DNA of 26,975 nucleotides, taken from assembly GCA_900893395.1 (NCBI GenBank), contig CAAHFI010451932.1, forward strand, positions 1-26,975, given 5' to 3'. This stretch comes from Euglena gracilis. Taxonomy: Eukaryota; Euglenozoa; Euglenophyceae; Euglenales; Euglenaceae. Below, in pieces: positions 1 to 11,770 of this stretch. Every line of letters begins with the position of its first letter. The stretch's first letter is position 1. A model generated the notes under the pieces. The model ran no database searches. It saw only the letters and a program-made list of their open reading frames with translations, and had not been told where the DNA came from. The position numbers and the translations under genes are program-made.

Positions 1-3000
1 TAGGTGCATTTGACCAAAACGGAAACCGATCGTGCCCATAACTATGGAAAAAAGTGTGTACATGCTCATGACCACGTGACAGTTGTGCTCTAAGGGTGTG
101 AAATACATGCAGCAAGAACTTCTCCTGTCGGTCTAACGCTGGACAGGCCGGCAAGACCCAAAAACTGTGAAAACAGGGGTTAAAAATACCCCTGTTCCAA
201 AGGCTGGTGAAATAGGTGCATTTTGACCAAAACCAGGAAACCGATCGTGCCCATAACTATGGAAAAAGTGTGTACATGCTCATGACCACCGTGACAGTTG
301 TGCTCTAGGGTGTGAAATACATGCAGCAAGAACTTCTCCTGTCGGTCTAACGCTGGACAGGCCGGCCAAGACCCAAAAACTGTGAAAACAGGGGTTAAAA
401 ATACCCCTGTTCCAAAGGCTGGTGAAATAGGTGCATTTTGACCAAAACCAGGAAACCGATCGTGCCCATAACTATGGAAAAAGTGTGTACATGCTCATGA
501 CCACCGTGACAGTTGTGCTCTAAGGGTGTGAAATACATGCAGCAAGAACTTCTCCTGTCGGTCTAACGCTGGACAGGCCGGCCAAGACCCAAAAACTGTG
601 AAAACAGGGGTTAAAATACCCCTGTTCCAAAGGCTGGTGAAATAGGTGCATTTTGACCAAAACCAGGAAACCGATCGTGCCCATAACTATGGAAAAAGTG
701 TGTACATGCTCATGACCACCGTGACAGTTGTGCTCTAAGGGTGTGAAATACATGCAGCAAGAACTTCTCCTGTCGGTCTAACGCTGGACAGGCCGGCCAA
801 GACCCAAAAACTGTGAAAACAGGTTAAAAATACCCCTGTTCCAAAGGCTGGTGAAATAGGTGCATTTTGACCAAAACCAGGAAACCGATCGTGCCCATAA
901 CTATGGAAAAGTGTGTACATGCTCATGACCACCGTGACAGTTGTGCTCTAAGGGTGTGAAATACATGCAGCAAGAACTTCTCCTGTCGGTCTAACGCTGG
1001 ACAGGCCGGCCAAGACCCAAAAACTGTGAAAACAGGGGTTAAAAATACCCCTGTTCCAAAGGCTGGTGAAATAGGTGCATTTTGACCAAAACCAGGAAAC
1101 CGATCGTGCCCATAACTATGGAAAAAGTGTGTACATGCTCATGACCACCGTGACAGTTGTGCTCTAAGGGTGTGAAATACATGCAGCAAGAACTTCTCCT
1201 GTCGGTCTAACGCTGGACAGGCCGGCCAAGACCCAAAAACTGTGAAAACAGGGGTTAAAAATACCCCTGTTCCAAAGGCTGGTTGAAAAGGTGCATTTTG
1301 ACCAAAACCAGGAAACCGATCGTGCCCATAACTATGGAAAAAGTGTGTACATGCTCATGACCACCGTGACAGTTGTGCTCTAAGGGTGTGAAATACATGC
1401 AGCAAGAACTTCTCCTGTCGGTCTAACGCTGGACAGGCCGGCCAAGACCCAAAAACTGTGAAAACAGGGGTTAAAAATACCCCTGTTCCAAAGGCTGGTG
1501 AAATAGGTGCATTTTGACCAAAACCAGGAAACCGATCGTGCCCATAACTATGGAAAAAGTGTGTACATGCTCATGACCACCGTGACAGTTGTGCTCTAAG
1601 GGTGTGAAATACATGCAGCAAGAACTTCTCCTGTCGGTCTAACGCTGGACAGGCCGGCCAAGACCCAAAAACTGTGAAAACAGGGGTTAAAATACCCCTG
1701 TTCCAAAGGCTGGTGAAATAGGTGCATTTTGACCAAAACCAGGAAACCGATCGTGCCCATAACTATGGAAAAAGTGTGTACATGCTCATGACCACCGTGA
1801 CAGTTGTGCTCTAAGGGTGTGAAATACATGCAGCAAGAACTTCTCCTGTCGGTCTAACGCTGGACAGGCCGGCCAAGACCCAAAAACTGTGAAAACAGGT
1901 TAAAAATACCCCTGTTCCAAAGGCTGGTGAAATAGGTGCATTTTGACCAAAACCAGGAAACCGATCGTGCCCATAACTATGGAAAAAGTGTGTACATGCT
2001 CATGACCACCGTGACAGTTGTGCTCTAAGGGTGTGAAATACATGCAGCAAGAACTTCTCCTGTCGGTCTAACGCTGGACAGGCCGGCCAAAAAATGTGAA
2101 AACAGGGGTTAAAAATACCCCTGTTCCAAAGGCTGGTGAAATAGGTGCATTTTGACCAAAACCAGGAAACCGATCGTGCCCATAACTATGGAAAAAGTGT
2201 GTACATGCTCATGACCACCGTGACAGTTGTGCTCTAAGGGTGTGAAATACATGCAGCAAGAACTTCTCCTGTCGGTCTAACGCTGGACAGGCCGGCCAAG
2301 ACCCAAAAACTGTGAAAACAGGGGTTAAAAATACCCCTGTTCCAAAGGCTGGTGAAATAGGTGCATTTTGACCAAAACGGAAACCGATCGTGCCCATAAC
2401 TATGGAAAAAGTGTGTACATGCTCATGACCACCGTGACAGTTGTGCTCTAAGGGTGTGAAATACATGCAGCAAGAACTTCTCCTGTCGGTCTAACGCTGG
2501 ACAGGCCGGCCAAGACCCAAAAACTGTGAAAACAGGGGTTAAAAATACCCTGTTCCAAAGGCTGGTGAAATAGGTGCATTTTGACCAAAACCAGGAAACC
2601 GATCGTATAACTATGGAAAAAGTGTGTACATGCTCATGACCACCGTGACAGTTGTGCTCTAAGGGTGTGAAATACATGCAGCAAGAACTTCTCCTGTCGG
2701 TCTAACGCTGGACAGGCCGGCCAAGACCCAAAAACTGTGAAAACAGGGGTTTTACCCCTGTTCCAAAGGCTGGTGAAATAGGTGCATTTTGACCAAAACC
2801 AGGAAACCGATCGTGCCCATAACTATGGAAAAAGTGTGTACATGCTCATGACCACCGTGACAGTTGTGCTCTAAGGGTGTGAAATACATGCAGCAAGAAC
2901 TTCTCCTGTCGGTCTAACGCTGGACAGGCCGGCCAAGACCCAAAAACTGTGAAAACAGGGGTTAAAAATACCCCTGTTCCAAAGGCTGGTGAAATAGGTG

Positions 3001-4473
3001 CATTTTGACCAAAACCAGGAAACCGATCGTGCCCATAACTATGGAAAAAGTGTGTACATGCTCATGACCACCGTGACAGTTGTGCTCTAAGGGTGTGAAA
3101 TACATGCAGCAAGAACTTCTCCTGTCGGTCTAACGCTGGACAGGCGGCCAAGACCCAAAAACTGTGAAAACAGGGGTTAAAAATACCCCTGTTCCAAAGG
3201 CTGGTGAAATAGGTGCATTTTGACCAAAACCAGGAAACCGATGTGCCCATGTGTGTACATGCTCATGACCACCGTGACAGTTGTGCTCTAAGGGTGTGAA
3301 ATACATGCAGCAAGAACTTCTCCTGTCGGTCTAACGCTGGACAGGCCGGCCAAGACCCAAAAACTGTGAAAACAGGGGTTAAAAATACCCCTGTTCCAAA
3401 GGCTGGTGAAATAGGTGCATTTTGACCAAAACCAGGAAACCGATCGTGCCCATAACTATGGAAAAAGTGTGTACATGCTCATGACCACCGTGACAGTTGT
3501 GCTCTAAGGGTGTGAAATACATGCAGCAAGAACTTCTCCTGTCGGTCTAACGCTGGACAGGCCGGCCAAGACCCAAAAACTGTGAAAACAGGGGTTAAAA
3601 ATACCCCTGTTCCAAAGGCTGGTGAAATAGGTGCATTTTGACCAAAACCAGGAAACCGATCGTGCCCATAACTATGGAAAAAGTGTGTACATGCTCATGA
3701 CCACCGTGACAGTTGTGCTCTAAGGGTGTGAAATACATGCAGCAAGAACTTCTCCTGTCGGTCTAACGCAGGCCGGCCAAGACCCAAAAAAGGGGTTAAA
3801 AATACCCCTGTTCCAAAGGCTGGTGAAATAGGTGCATTTTGACCAAAACCAGGAAACCGATCGTGCCCATAACTATGGAAAAAGTGTGTACATGCTCATG
3901 ACCACCGTGACAGTTGTGCTCTAAGGGTGTGAAATACATGCAGCAAGAACTTCTCCTGTCGGTCTAACGCTGGACAGGCCGGCCAAGACCCAAAAACTGT
4001 GAAAACAGGGGTTAAAAATACCCCTGTTCCAAAGGCTGGTGAAAAGGTGCATTTTGACCAAAACCAGGAAACCGATCGTGCCCATAACTATGGAAAAAGT
4101 GTGTACATGCTCATGACCACCGTGACAGTTGTGCTCTAAGGGTGTGAAATACATGCAGCAAGAACTTCTCCTGTCGGTCTAACGCTGGACAGGCCGGCCA
4201 AGACCCAAAAACTGTGAAAACAGGGGTTAAAAATACCCCTGTTCCAAAGGCTGGTGAAATAGGTGCATTTTGACCAAAACCAGGAAACCGATCGTGCCCA
4301 TAACTATGGAAAAAGTGTGTACATGCTCATGACCACCGTGACAGTTGTGCTCTAAGGGTGTGAAATACATGCAGCAAGAACTTCTCCTGTCGGTCTAACG
4401 CTGGACAGGCCGGCCAAGACCCAAAAACTGTGAAAACAGGGTTAAAATACCCCTGTTCCAAAGGCTGGTGAAA
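1..4473 (+). repeat. Left flank of the array, copies 1-21, mild erosion
   Basis: Twenty-one units span 4473 bp against 4536 expected. Most copies differ from the consensus by 1-3 bp deletions, mainly in the G-run and A-run of the inverted repeat. Larger losses occur in copy 10 (1933-2141, 7 bp), copy 13 (2571-2778, 8 bp), copy 16 (3210-3411, 14 bp) and copy 18 (3628-3828, 15 bp). Copy 1 at the window edge is unusually dense in changes: five small losses and one added A. I see no gene; minus-strand frames of 62-85 codons here exist only where a deletion removes or bypasses the regular stop. Confidence 0.9.
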
Positions 4474-4656
4474 TAGGTGCATTTTGACCAAAACCAGGAA
4501 ACCGATCGTGCCCATAACTATGGAAAAAGTGTGTACATGCTCATGACCACCGTGACAGTTGTGCTCTAAGGGTGTGAAATACATGCAGCAAGAACTTCTC
4601 CTGTCGGTCTAACGCTGGACAGGCCGGACCCAAAAACTGTGTGTGTTAAAGGCAAA
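4474..4656 (+). repeat. Truncated unit (copy 22), complex loss of 33 bp
   Basis: This copy is 183 bp long. Its damage is confined to the last third: GGCCGGCCAAGACCC is shortened to GGCCGGACCC, the inverted repeat is almost wholly gone, and CTGTGTGTGTTAAAGGC stands between the A-run and the next unit start. The short GT run is not in the consensus, so this is not one clean deletion. It opens the most eroded part of the array, and the next three copies are also short. Confidence 0.8.
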
Positions 4657-7600
4657 TAGGTGCATTTTGACCAAAACCAGGAAACCGATCGTGCCCATAA
4701 CTATGGAAAAAGTGTGTACATGCTCATGACCACCGTGACAGTTGTGCTCTAAGGGTGTGAAATACATGCAGCAAGAACTTCTGTCGGTCTAACGCTGGAC
4801 CGGCCAAAAACTGTGAAAACAGGGGTTAAAAAACCCCTGTTCCAAAGGCTGGTGAAATAGGTGCATTTTGACCAAAACCAGGAAACCGATCGTGCCCATA
4901 ACTATGGAAAAAGTGTGTACATGCTCATGACCACCGTGACAGTTGTGCTCTAAGGGTGTGAATACATGCAGCAAGAACTTCTCCTGTCGGTCTAACGCTG
5001 GACAGGCCGGCCAAAATGTGAAAACAGGGGTTAAAAACCCCTGTTCCAAAGGCTGGTGAAATAGGTGCATTTTGACCAAAACCAGGAAACCGATCGTGCC
5101 CATAACTATGGAAAAAGTGTGTACATGCTCATGACCACCGTGACAGAAGGGTGTGAAATACATGCAGCAAGAACTTCTGTCGGTCTAACGCTGGACAGGC
5201 CGGCCAAGAAAAAACTGTGAAAACAGGGGTTAAAAATACCCCTGTTCCAAAGGCTGGTGAAATAGGTGCATTTTGACCAAAACCAGGAAACCGATCGTGC
5301 CCATAACTATGGAAAAAGTGTGTACATGCTCATGACCACCGTGACAGTTGTGCTCTAAGGGTGTGAAATACATGCAGCAAGAACTTCTCCTGTCGGTCTA
5401 ACGCTGGACAGGCCGGCCAAGACCCAAAAATGTGAAAACAGGGGTTAAAAATACCCCTGTTCCAAAGGCTGGTGAAATAGGTGCATTTTGACCAAAACCA
5501 GGAAACCGATCGTGCCCATAACTATGGAAAAAGTGTGTACATGCTCATGACCACCGTGACAGTTGTGCTCTAAGGGTGTGAAATACATGCAGCAAGAACT
5601 TCTCCTGTCGGTCTAACGCTGGACAGGCCGGCCAAGACCCAAAAACTGTGAAAACAGGGGTTAAAAATACCCCTGTTCCAAAGGCTGGTGAAATAGGTGC
5701 ATTTTGACCAAAACCAGGAAACCGATCGTGCCCATAACTATGGAAAAAGTGTGTACATGCTCATGACCACCGTGACAGTTGTGCTCTAAGGGTGTGAAAT
5801 ACATGCAGCAAGAACTTCTCCTGTCGGTCTAACGCTGGACAGGCCGGCCAAGACCCAAAAACTTGTTAAAAATACCCCTGTTCCAAAGGCTGGTGAAATC
5901 ATTTTGACCAAAACCAGGAAACCGATCGTGCCCATAACTATGGAAAAAGTGTGTACATGCTTGACCACCGTGACAGTTGTGCTCTAAGGGTGTGAAATAC
6001 ATGCAGCAAGAACTTCTCCTGTCGGTCTAACGCTGGACAGGCCGGCCAAGACCCAAAATGTGAAAACAGGGGTTAAAAATACCCCTGTTCCAAAGGCTGG
6101 TGAAATAGGTGCATTTTGACCAAAACCAGGAAACCGATCGTGCCCATAACTATGGAAAAAGTGTGTACATGCTCATGACCACCGTGACAGTTGTGCTCTA
6201 AGGGTGTGAAATACATGCAGCAAGAACTTCTCCTGTCGGTCTAACGCTGGACAGGCCGGCCAAGACCCAAAAACGTGAAAACAGGGGTTAAAAATACCCC
6301 TGTTCCAAAGGCTGGTGAAATAGGTGCATTTTGACCAAAACCAGGAAACCGATCGTGCCCATAACTATGGAAAAAGTGTGTACATGCTCATGACCACCGT
6401 GACAGTTGTGCTCTAAAAATATGCAGCATTCTCCTGTCGGTCTAACGCTGGACAGGCCGGCCAAGACCCAAAAACTGTGAAAACAGGGTTAAAAATACCC
6501 CTGTTCCAAAGGCTGGTGAAATAGGTGCATTTTGACCAAAACCAGGAAACCGATCGTGCCCATAACTATGGAAAAAGTGTGTACATGCTCATGACCACCG
6601 TGACAGTTGTGCTCTAAGGGTGTGAAATACATGCAGCAAGAACTTCTCCTGTCGGTCTAACGCTGGACAGGCCGGCCAAAAAACTGTGAAAATTTACCCC
6701 TGTTCCAAAGGCTGGTGAATAGGTGCATTTTGACCAAAACCAGGAAACCGATCGTGCCCATAACTATGGAAAAAGTGTGTACATGCTCATGACCACCGTG
6801 ACAGTTGTGCTCTAAGGGTGTGAAATACATGCAGCAAGAACTTCTCCTGTCGGTCTAACGCTGGACAGGCCGGCCAAGACCCAAAAACTGTGAAAACAGG
6901 GGTTAAAAATACCCCTGTTCCAAAGGCTGGTGAAATAGGTGCATTTTGACCAAAACCAGGAAACCGATCGTGCCCATAACTATGGAAAAAGTGTGTACAT
7001 GCTCATGACCACCGTGACAGTTGTGCTCTAAGGGTGTGAAATACATGCAGCAAGAACTTCTCCTGTCGGTCTAACGCTGGACAGGCCGGCCAAGACCCAA
7101 AAACTGTGAAAACAGGGGTTAAAAATACCCCTGTTCCAAAGGCTGGTGAAATAGGTGCATTTTGACCAAAACCAGGAAACCGATCGTGCCCATAACTATG
7201 GAAAAAGTGTACATGCTCATGACTGACAGTTGTGCTCTAAGGGTGTGAAATACATGCAGCAAGAACTTCTCCTGTCGAACGCTGGACAGGCCGGCCAAGA
7301 CCCAAAAACTGTGAAAACAGGGGTTAAAAATACCCCTGTTCCAAAGGCTGGTGAAATAGGTGCATTTTGACCAAAACCAGGAAACCGATCGTGCCCATAA
7401 CTATGGAAAAAGTGTGTACATGCTCATGACCACCGTGACAGTTGTGCTCTAAGGGTGTGAAATACATGCAGCAAGAACTTCTCCTGTCGGTCTAACGCTG
7501 GACAGGCCGGCCAAGACCCAAAAACTGTGAAAACAGGGGTTAAAAATACCTGGTGGTGAAATAGGTGCATTTTGACCAAAACCAGGAAACCGATCGTGCC

Positions 7601-10501
7601 CATAACTATGGAAAAAGTGTGTACATGCTCATGACCACCGTGACAGTTGTGCTCTAAGGGTGTGAAATACACAAAACTTCTCCTGTCGGTCTAACGCTGG
7701 ACAGGCCGGCCAAGAAAAAACTGTGAAAACAGGTTAAAAATACCCCAAAGGCTGGTGAAATAGGTGCATTTTGACCAAAACCAGGAAACCGATCGTGCCC
7801 ATAACTATGGAAAAAGTGTGTACATGCTCATGACCACCGTGACAGTTGTGCTCTAAGGGTGTGAAATACATGCAGCAAGAACTTCTCCTGTCGGTCTAAC
7901 GCTGGACAGGCCGGCCAAGACCCAAAAACTGTGAAAACAGGGGTTAAAAATACCCCTGTTCCAAAGGCTGGTGAAATACATTTTGACCAAAACCAGGAAA
8001 CCGATCGTGCCATAACTATGGAAAAAGTGTGTACATGCTCATGAGTGACAGTTGTGCTCTAAGGGTGTGAAATACATGCAGCAAGAACTTCTCCTGTCGG
8101 TCTAACGCTGGACAGGCCGGCCAAGACCCAAAAACTGTGAAAACAGGGGTTAAAAATACCCCTGTTCCAAAGGCTGGTGAAATAGGTGCATTTTGACCAA
8201 AACCAGGAAACCGATCGTGCCCATAACTATGGAAAAAGTGTGTACATGCTCATGACCACCGTGACAGTTGTGCTCTAAGGGTGTGAAATACATGCAGCAA
8301 GAACTTCTCCTGTCGGTCTAACGCTGGACAGGCCGGCCAAGACCCAAAAACTGTGAAAACAGGGGTTAAAAATACCCCTGTTCCAAAGGCTGGTGAAATA
8401 GGTGCATTTTGACCAAAACCAGGAAACCGATCGTGCCCATAACTATGGAAAAAGTGTGTACATGCTCATGACCACCGTGACAGTTGTGCTCTAAGGGTGT
8501 GAAATACATGCAGCAAGAACTTCTCCTGTCGGTCTAACGCTGGACAGGCCGGCCAAGACCCAAAAACTGTGAAAACAGGGGTTAAAAATACCCCTGTTCC
8601 AAAGGCTGGTGAAATAGGTGCATTTTGACCAAAACCAGGAAACCGATCGTGCCCATAACTATGGAAAAAGTGTGTACATGCTCATGACCACCGTGACAGT
8701 TGTGCTCTAAGGGTGTGAAATACATGCAGCAAGAACTTCTCCTGTCGGTCTAACGCTGGACAGGCCGGCCAAGACCCAAAAACTGTGAAAACAGGGGTTA
8801 AAAATACCCCTGTTCCAAAGGCTGGTGAAATAGGTGCATTTTGACCAAAACCAGGAAACCGATCGTGCCCATAACTATGGAAAAAGTGTGTACATGCTCA
8901 TGACCACCGTGACAGTTGTGCTCTAAGGGTGTGAAATACATGCAGCAAGAACTTCTCCTGTCGGTCTAACGCTGGACAGGCCCAAGAAAAACTGTGAAAA
9001 CAGGGGTTAAAAATACCCCTGTTCCAAAGGCTGGTGAAATAGGTGCATTTTGACCAAAACCAGGAAACCGATCGTGCCCATAACTATGGAAAAAGTGTGT
9101 ACATGCTCATGACCACCGTGACAGTTGTGCTCTAAGGTGTTGCAAAGAACTTCTCCTGTCGGTCTAACGCTGGACAGGCCGGCCAAGACCCAAAAACTGT
9201 GAAAACAGGGGTTAAAAATACCCCTGTTCCAAAGGCTGGTGAAATAGGTGCATTTTGACCAAAACCAGGAAACCGATCGTGCCCATAACTATGGAAAAAG
9301 TGTGTACATGCTCATGACCACCGTGACAGTTGGGTGTGAAATACATGCAGCAAGAACTTCTCCTGTCGGTCTAACGCTGGACAGGCCGGCCAAGACCCAA
9401 AAACTGTGAAAACAGGGGTTAAAAATACCCCTGTTCCAAAGGCTGGTGAAATAGGTGCATTTTGACCAAAACCAGGAAACCGATCGTGCCCATAACTATG
9501 GAAAAAGTGTGTACATGCTCATGACCACCGTGACAGTTGGTGAAATACATGCAGCAAGAACTTCTCCTGTCGGTCTAACGCTGGACAGGCCGGCCAAGAC
9601 CCAAAAACTGTGAAAACAGGGGTTAAAAATACCCCTGTTCCAAAGGCTGGTGAAATAGGTGCATTTTGACCAAAACCAGGAATCGTGCCCATAACTATGG
9701 AAAAAGTGTGTACATGCTCATGACCACCGTGACAGTTGTGCTCTAAGGGTGTGAAATACATGCAGCAAGAACTTCTCCTGTCGGTCTAACGCTGGACAGG
9801 CCGGCCAAGACCCAAAAACTGTGAAAACAGGGGTTAAAAATACCCCTGTTCCAAAGGCTGGTGAAATAGGTGCATTTTGACCAAAACCAGGAAACCGATC
9901 GTGCCCATAACTATGGAAAAAGTGTGTACATGCTCATGACCACCGTGACAGTTGTGCTCTAAGGGTGTGAAATACATGCAGCAAGAACTTCTCCTGTCGG
10001 TCTAACGCTGGACAGGCCGGCCAAGACCCAAAAACTGTGAAAACAGGGGTTAAAAATACCCCTGTTCCAAAGGCTGGTGAAATAGGTGCATTTTGACCAA
10101 AACCAGGAAACCGATCGTGCCCATAACTATGGAAAAAGTGTGTACATGCTCATGACCACCGTGACAGTTGTGCTCTAAGGGTGTGAAATACATGCAGCAA
10201 GAACTTCTCCTGTCGGTCTAACGGCCGGCCAAGACCCAAAAACTGTGAAAACAGGGGTTAAAAATACCCCTGTTCCAAAGGCTGGTGAAATAGGTGCATT
10301 TTGACCAAAACCAAAACCGATCGTGCCATAACTATGGAAAAAGTGTGTACATGCTCATGACCACCGTGACAGTTGTGCTCTAAGGGTGTGAAATACATGC
10401 AGCAAGAACTTCTCCTGTCGGTCTAACGCTGGACAGGCGGCCAAGACCCAAAAACTGTGAAAACAGGGTTAAAAATACCCCTGTTCCAAAGGCTGGTGAA
10501 A
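4474..10501 (+). repeat. Eroded section of the array, copies 22-50, deletion-rich
   Basis: Twenty-nine units span 6028 bp against 6264 expected, a loss of 236 bp and the largest of any section. Copies 22-25 (4474-5262) are 183, 201, 204 and 201 bp long. Other short copies are 28 and 29 (5694-6105), 31 and 32 (6321-6719; 201 and 198 bp), 35-37 (7152-7760; 205, 205 and 199 bp) and 43-46 (8831-9655; 209, 205, 207 and 204 bp). Intact units are scattered among them, including a run of three (8183-8830). Changes are deletions at many different unit positions, with almost no substitutions. No gene is present. Confidence 0.88.
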
Positions 10502-11148
10502 TAGGTGCATTTTGACCAAAACCAGGAAACCGATCGTGCCCATAACTATGGAAAAAGTGTGTACATGCTCATGACCACCGTGACAGTTGTGCTCTAAGGG
10601 TGTGAAATACATGCAGCAAGAACTTCTCCTGTCGGTCTAACGCTGGACAGGCCGGCCAAGACCCAAAAACTGTGAAAACAGGGGTTAAAAATACCCCTGT
10701 TCCAAAGGCTGGTGAAATAGGTGCATTTTGACCAAAACCAGGAAACCGATCGTGCCCATAACTATGGAAAAAGTGTGTACATGCTCATGACCACCGTGAC
10801 AGTTGTGCTCTAAGGGTGTGAAATACATGCAGCAAGAACTTCTCCTGTCGGTCTAACGCTGGACAGGCCGGCCAAGACCCAAAAACTGTGAAAACAGGGG
10901 TTAAAAATACCCCTGTTCCAAAGGCTGGTGAAATAGGTGCATTTTGACCAAAACCAGGAAACCGATCGTGCCCATAACTATGGAAAAAGTGTGTACATGC
11001 TCATGACCACCGTGACAGTTGTGCTCTAAGGGTGTGAAATACATGCAGCAAGAACTTCTCCTGTCGGTCTAACGCTGGACAGGCCGGCCAAGACCCAAAA
11101 ACTGTGAAAACAGGGGTTAAAATACCCCTGTTCCAAAGGCTGGTGAAA
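10502..11148 (+). repeat. Transition section, copies 51-53, nearly intact
   Basis: Three units span 647 bp. Copies 51 and 52 match the consensus. Copy 53 lacks a single A in the A-run of the inverted repeat near 11120, which is the last difference before the uniform core. It is also the last place on the left where a minus-strand frame over 60 codons appears (11026-11259). Confidence 0.9.
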
Positions 11149-11618
11149 TAGGTGCATTTTGACCAAAACCAGGAAACCGATCGTGCCCATAACTATGGAA
11201 AAAGTGTGTACATGCTCATGACCACCGTGACAGTTGTGCTCTAAGGGTGTGAAATACATGCAGCAAGAACTTCTCCTGTCGGTCTAACGCTGGACAGGCC
11301 GGCCAAGACCCAAAAACTGTGAAAACAGGGGTTAAAAATACCCCTGTTCCAAAGGCTGGTGAAATAGGTGCATTTTGACCAAAACCAGGAAACCGATCGT
11401 GCCCATAACTATGGAAAAAGTGTGTACATGCTCATGACCACCGTGACAGTTGTGCTCTAAGGGTGTGAAATACATGCAGCAAGAACTTCTCCTGTCGGTC
11501 TAACGCTGGACAGGCCGGCCAAGACCCAAAAACTGTGAAAACAGGGGTTAAAAATACCCCTGTTCCAAAGGCTGGTGAAATAGGTGCATTTTGACCAAAA
11601 CCAGGAAACCGATCGTGC

Positions 11619-11630
11619 CCATAACTATGG
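11619..11630. repeat. Near-palindrome CCATA-AC-TATGG in the monomer, shown in copy 56
   Basis: Unit positions 39-50 hold 5-bp inverted arms around a 2-nt centre, just downstream of the CGATCG palindrome. It is conserved in nearly all copies, but so is everything else in the unit, so conservation says nothing about function. It is lost or damaged in a few copies, such as those near 2606 and 3243. Confidence 0.4.
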
Positions 11631-11706
11631 AAAAAGTGTGTACATGCTCATGACCACCGTGACAGTTGTGCTCTAAGGGTGTGAAATACATGCAGCAAGA
11701 ACTTCT

Positions 11707-11730
11707 CCTGTCGGTCTAACGCTGGACAGG
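11707..11730. repeat. Short inverted repeat CCTGTC...GACAGG in the monomer, shown in copy 56
   Basis: CCTGTC at unit positions 127-132 and GACAGG at 145-150 are perfect 6-bp inverted arms around a 12-nt spacer that holds two of the unit's six CpG sites. The right arm overlaps the start of the GGCCGGCC palindrome. Six-base arms can arise by chance in a 216-bp unit, so this is recorded as structure only. Confidence 0.5.
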
Positions 11731-11736
11731 CCGGCC
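11729..11736. other. GGCCGGCC 8-bp palindrome, once per unit, shown in copy 56
   Basis: GGCCGGCC at unit positions 149-156 is a perfect 8-bp palindrome and matches the FseI recognition sequence. It recurs once in every intact unit and is lost in only a few deletion copies (for example near 3145, 4621, 8980 and 10437). It makes an internal ruler for the array: the sites are 216 bp apart where copies are intact. It contains one CpG, so cutting would be sensitive to methylation. Confidence 0.85.
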
Positions 11737-11743
11737 AAGACCC

Positions 11744-11770
11744 AAAAACTGTGAAAACAGGGGTTAAAAA
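11744..11770. other. Phased A-tracts, possible intrinsic DNA bend, shown in copy 56
   Basis: Three A-tracts follow each other at unit positions 164-168, 174-177 and 186-190, with centres about 9.5 and 12.5 bp apart, close to one helical turn. A-tracts spaced this way are known to curve DNA, and such curvature is common in satellite DNA and favours nucleosome placement. That this stretch is bent is inference from spacing alone. Confidence 0.4.

Noticed and set aside
520-753. Minus-strand open frame of 77 codons, repeated in similar form at many places in the window as frames of 60-124 codons
   Set aside because: These frames lie on satellite repeats, differ by where an indel shifts the frame, and vanish in the 7.3-kb uniform core, where every unit keeps its stop. 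I see no promoter, ribosome-binding or splice context, and no protein family I recognise.
4621-4660. GT-run in copy 22 as a microsatellite insertion
   Set aside because: There are only about four GT steps, which can arise by joining CTGTG to neighbouring unit fragments during deletion. It is too short to call a microsatellite.
4789-5163. Longest open frame, 124 codons on the minus strand
   Set aside because: It spans almost two short, deletion-bearing units (copies 23-25) and simply reads the repeat twice. Its length comes from the frame shifts of the eroded section, not from coding constraint.
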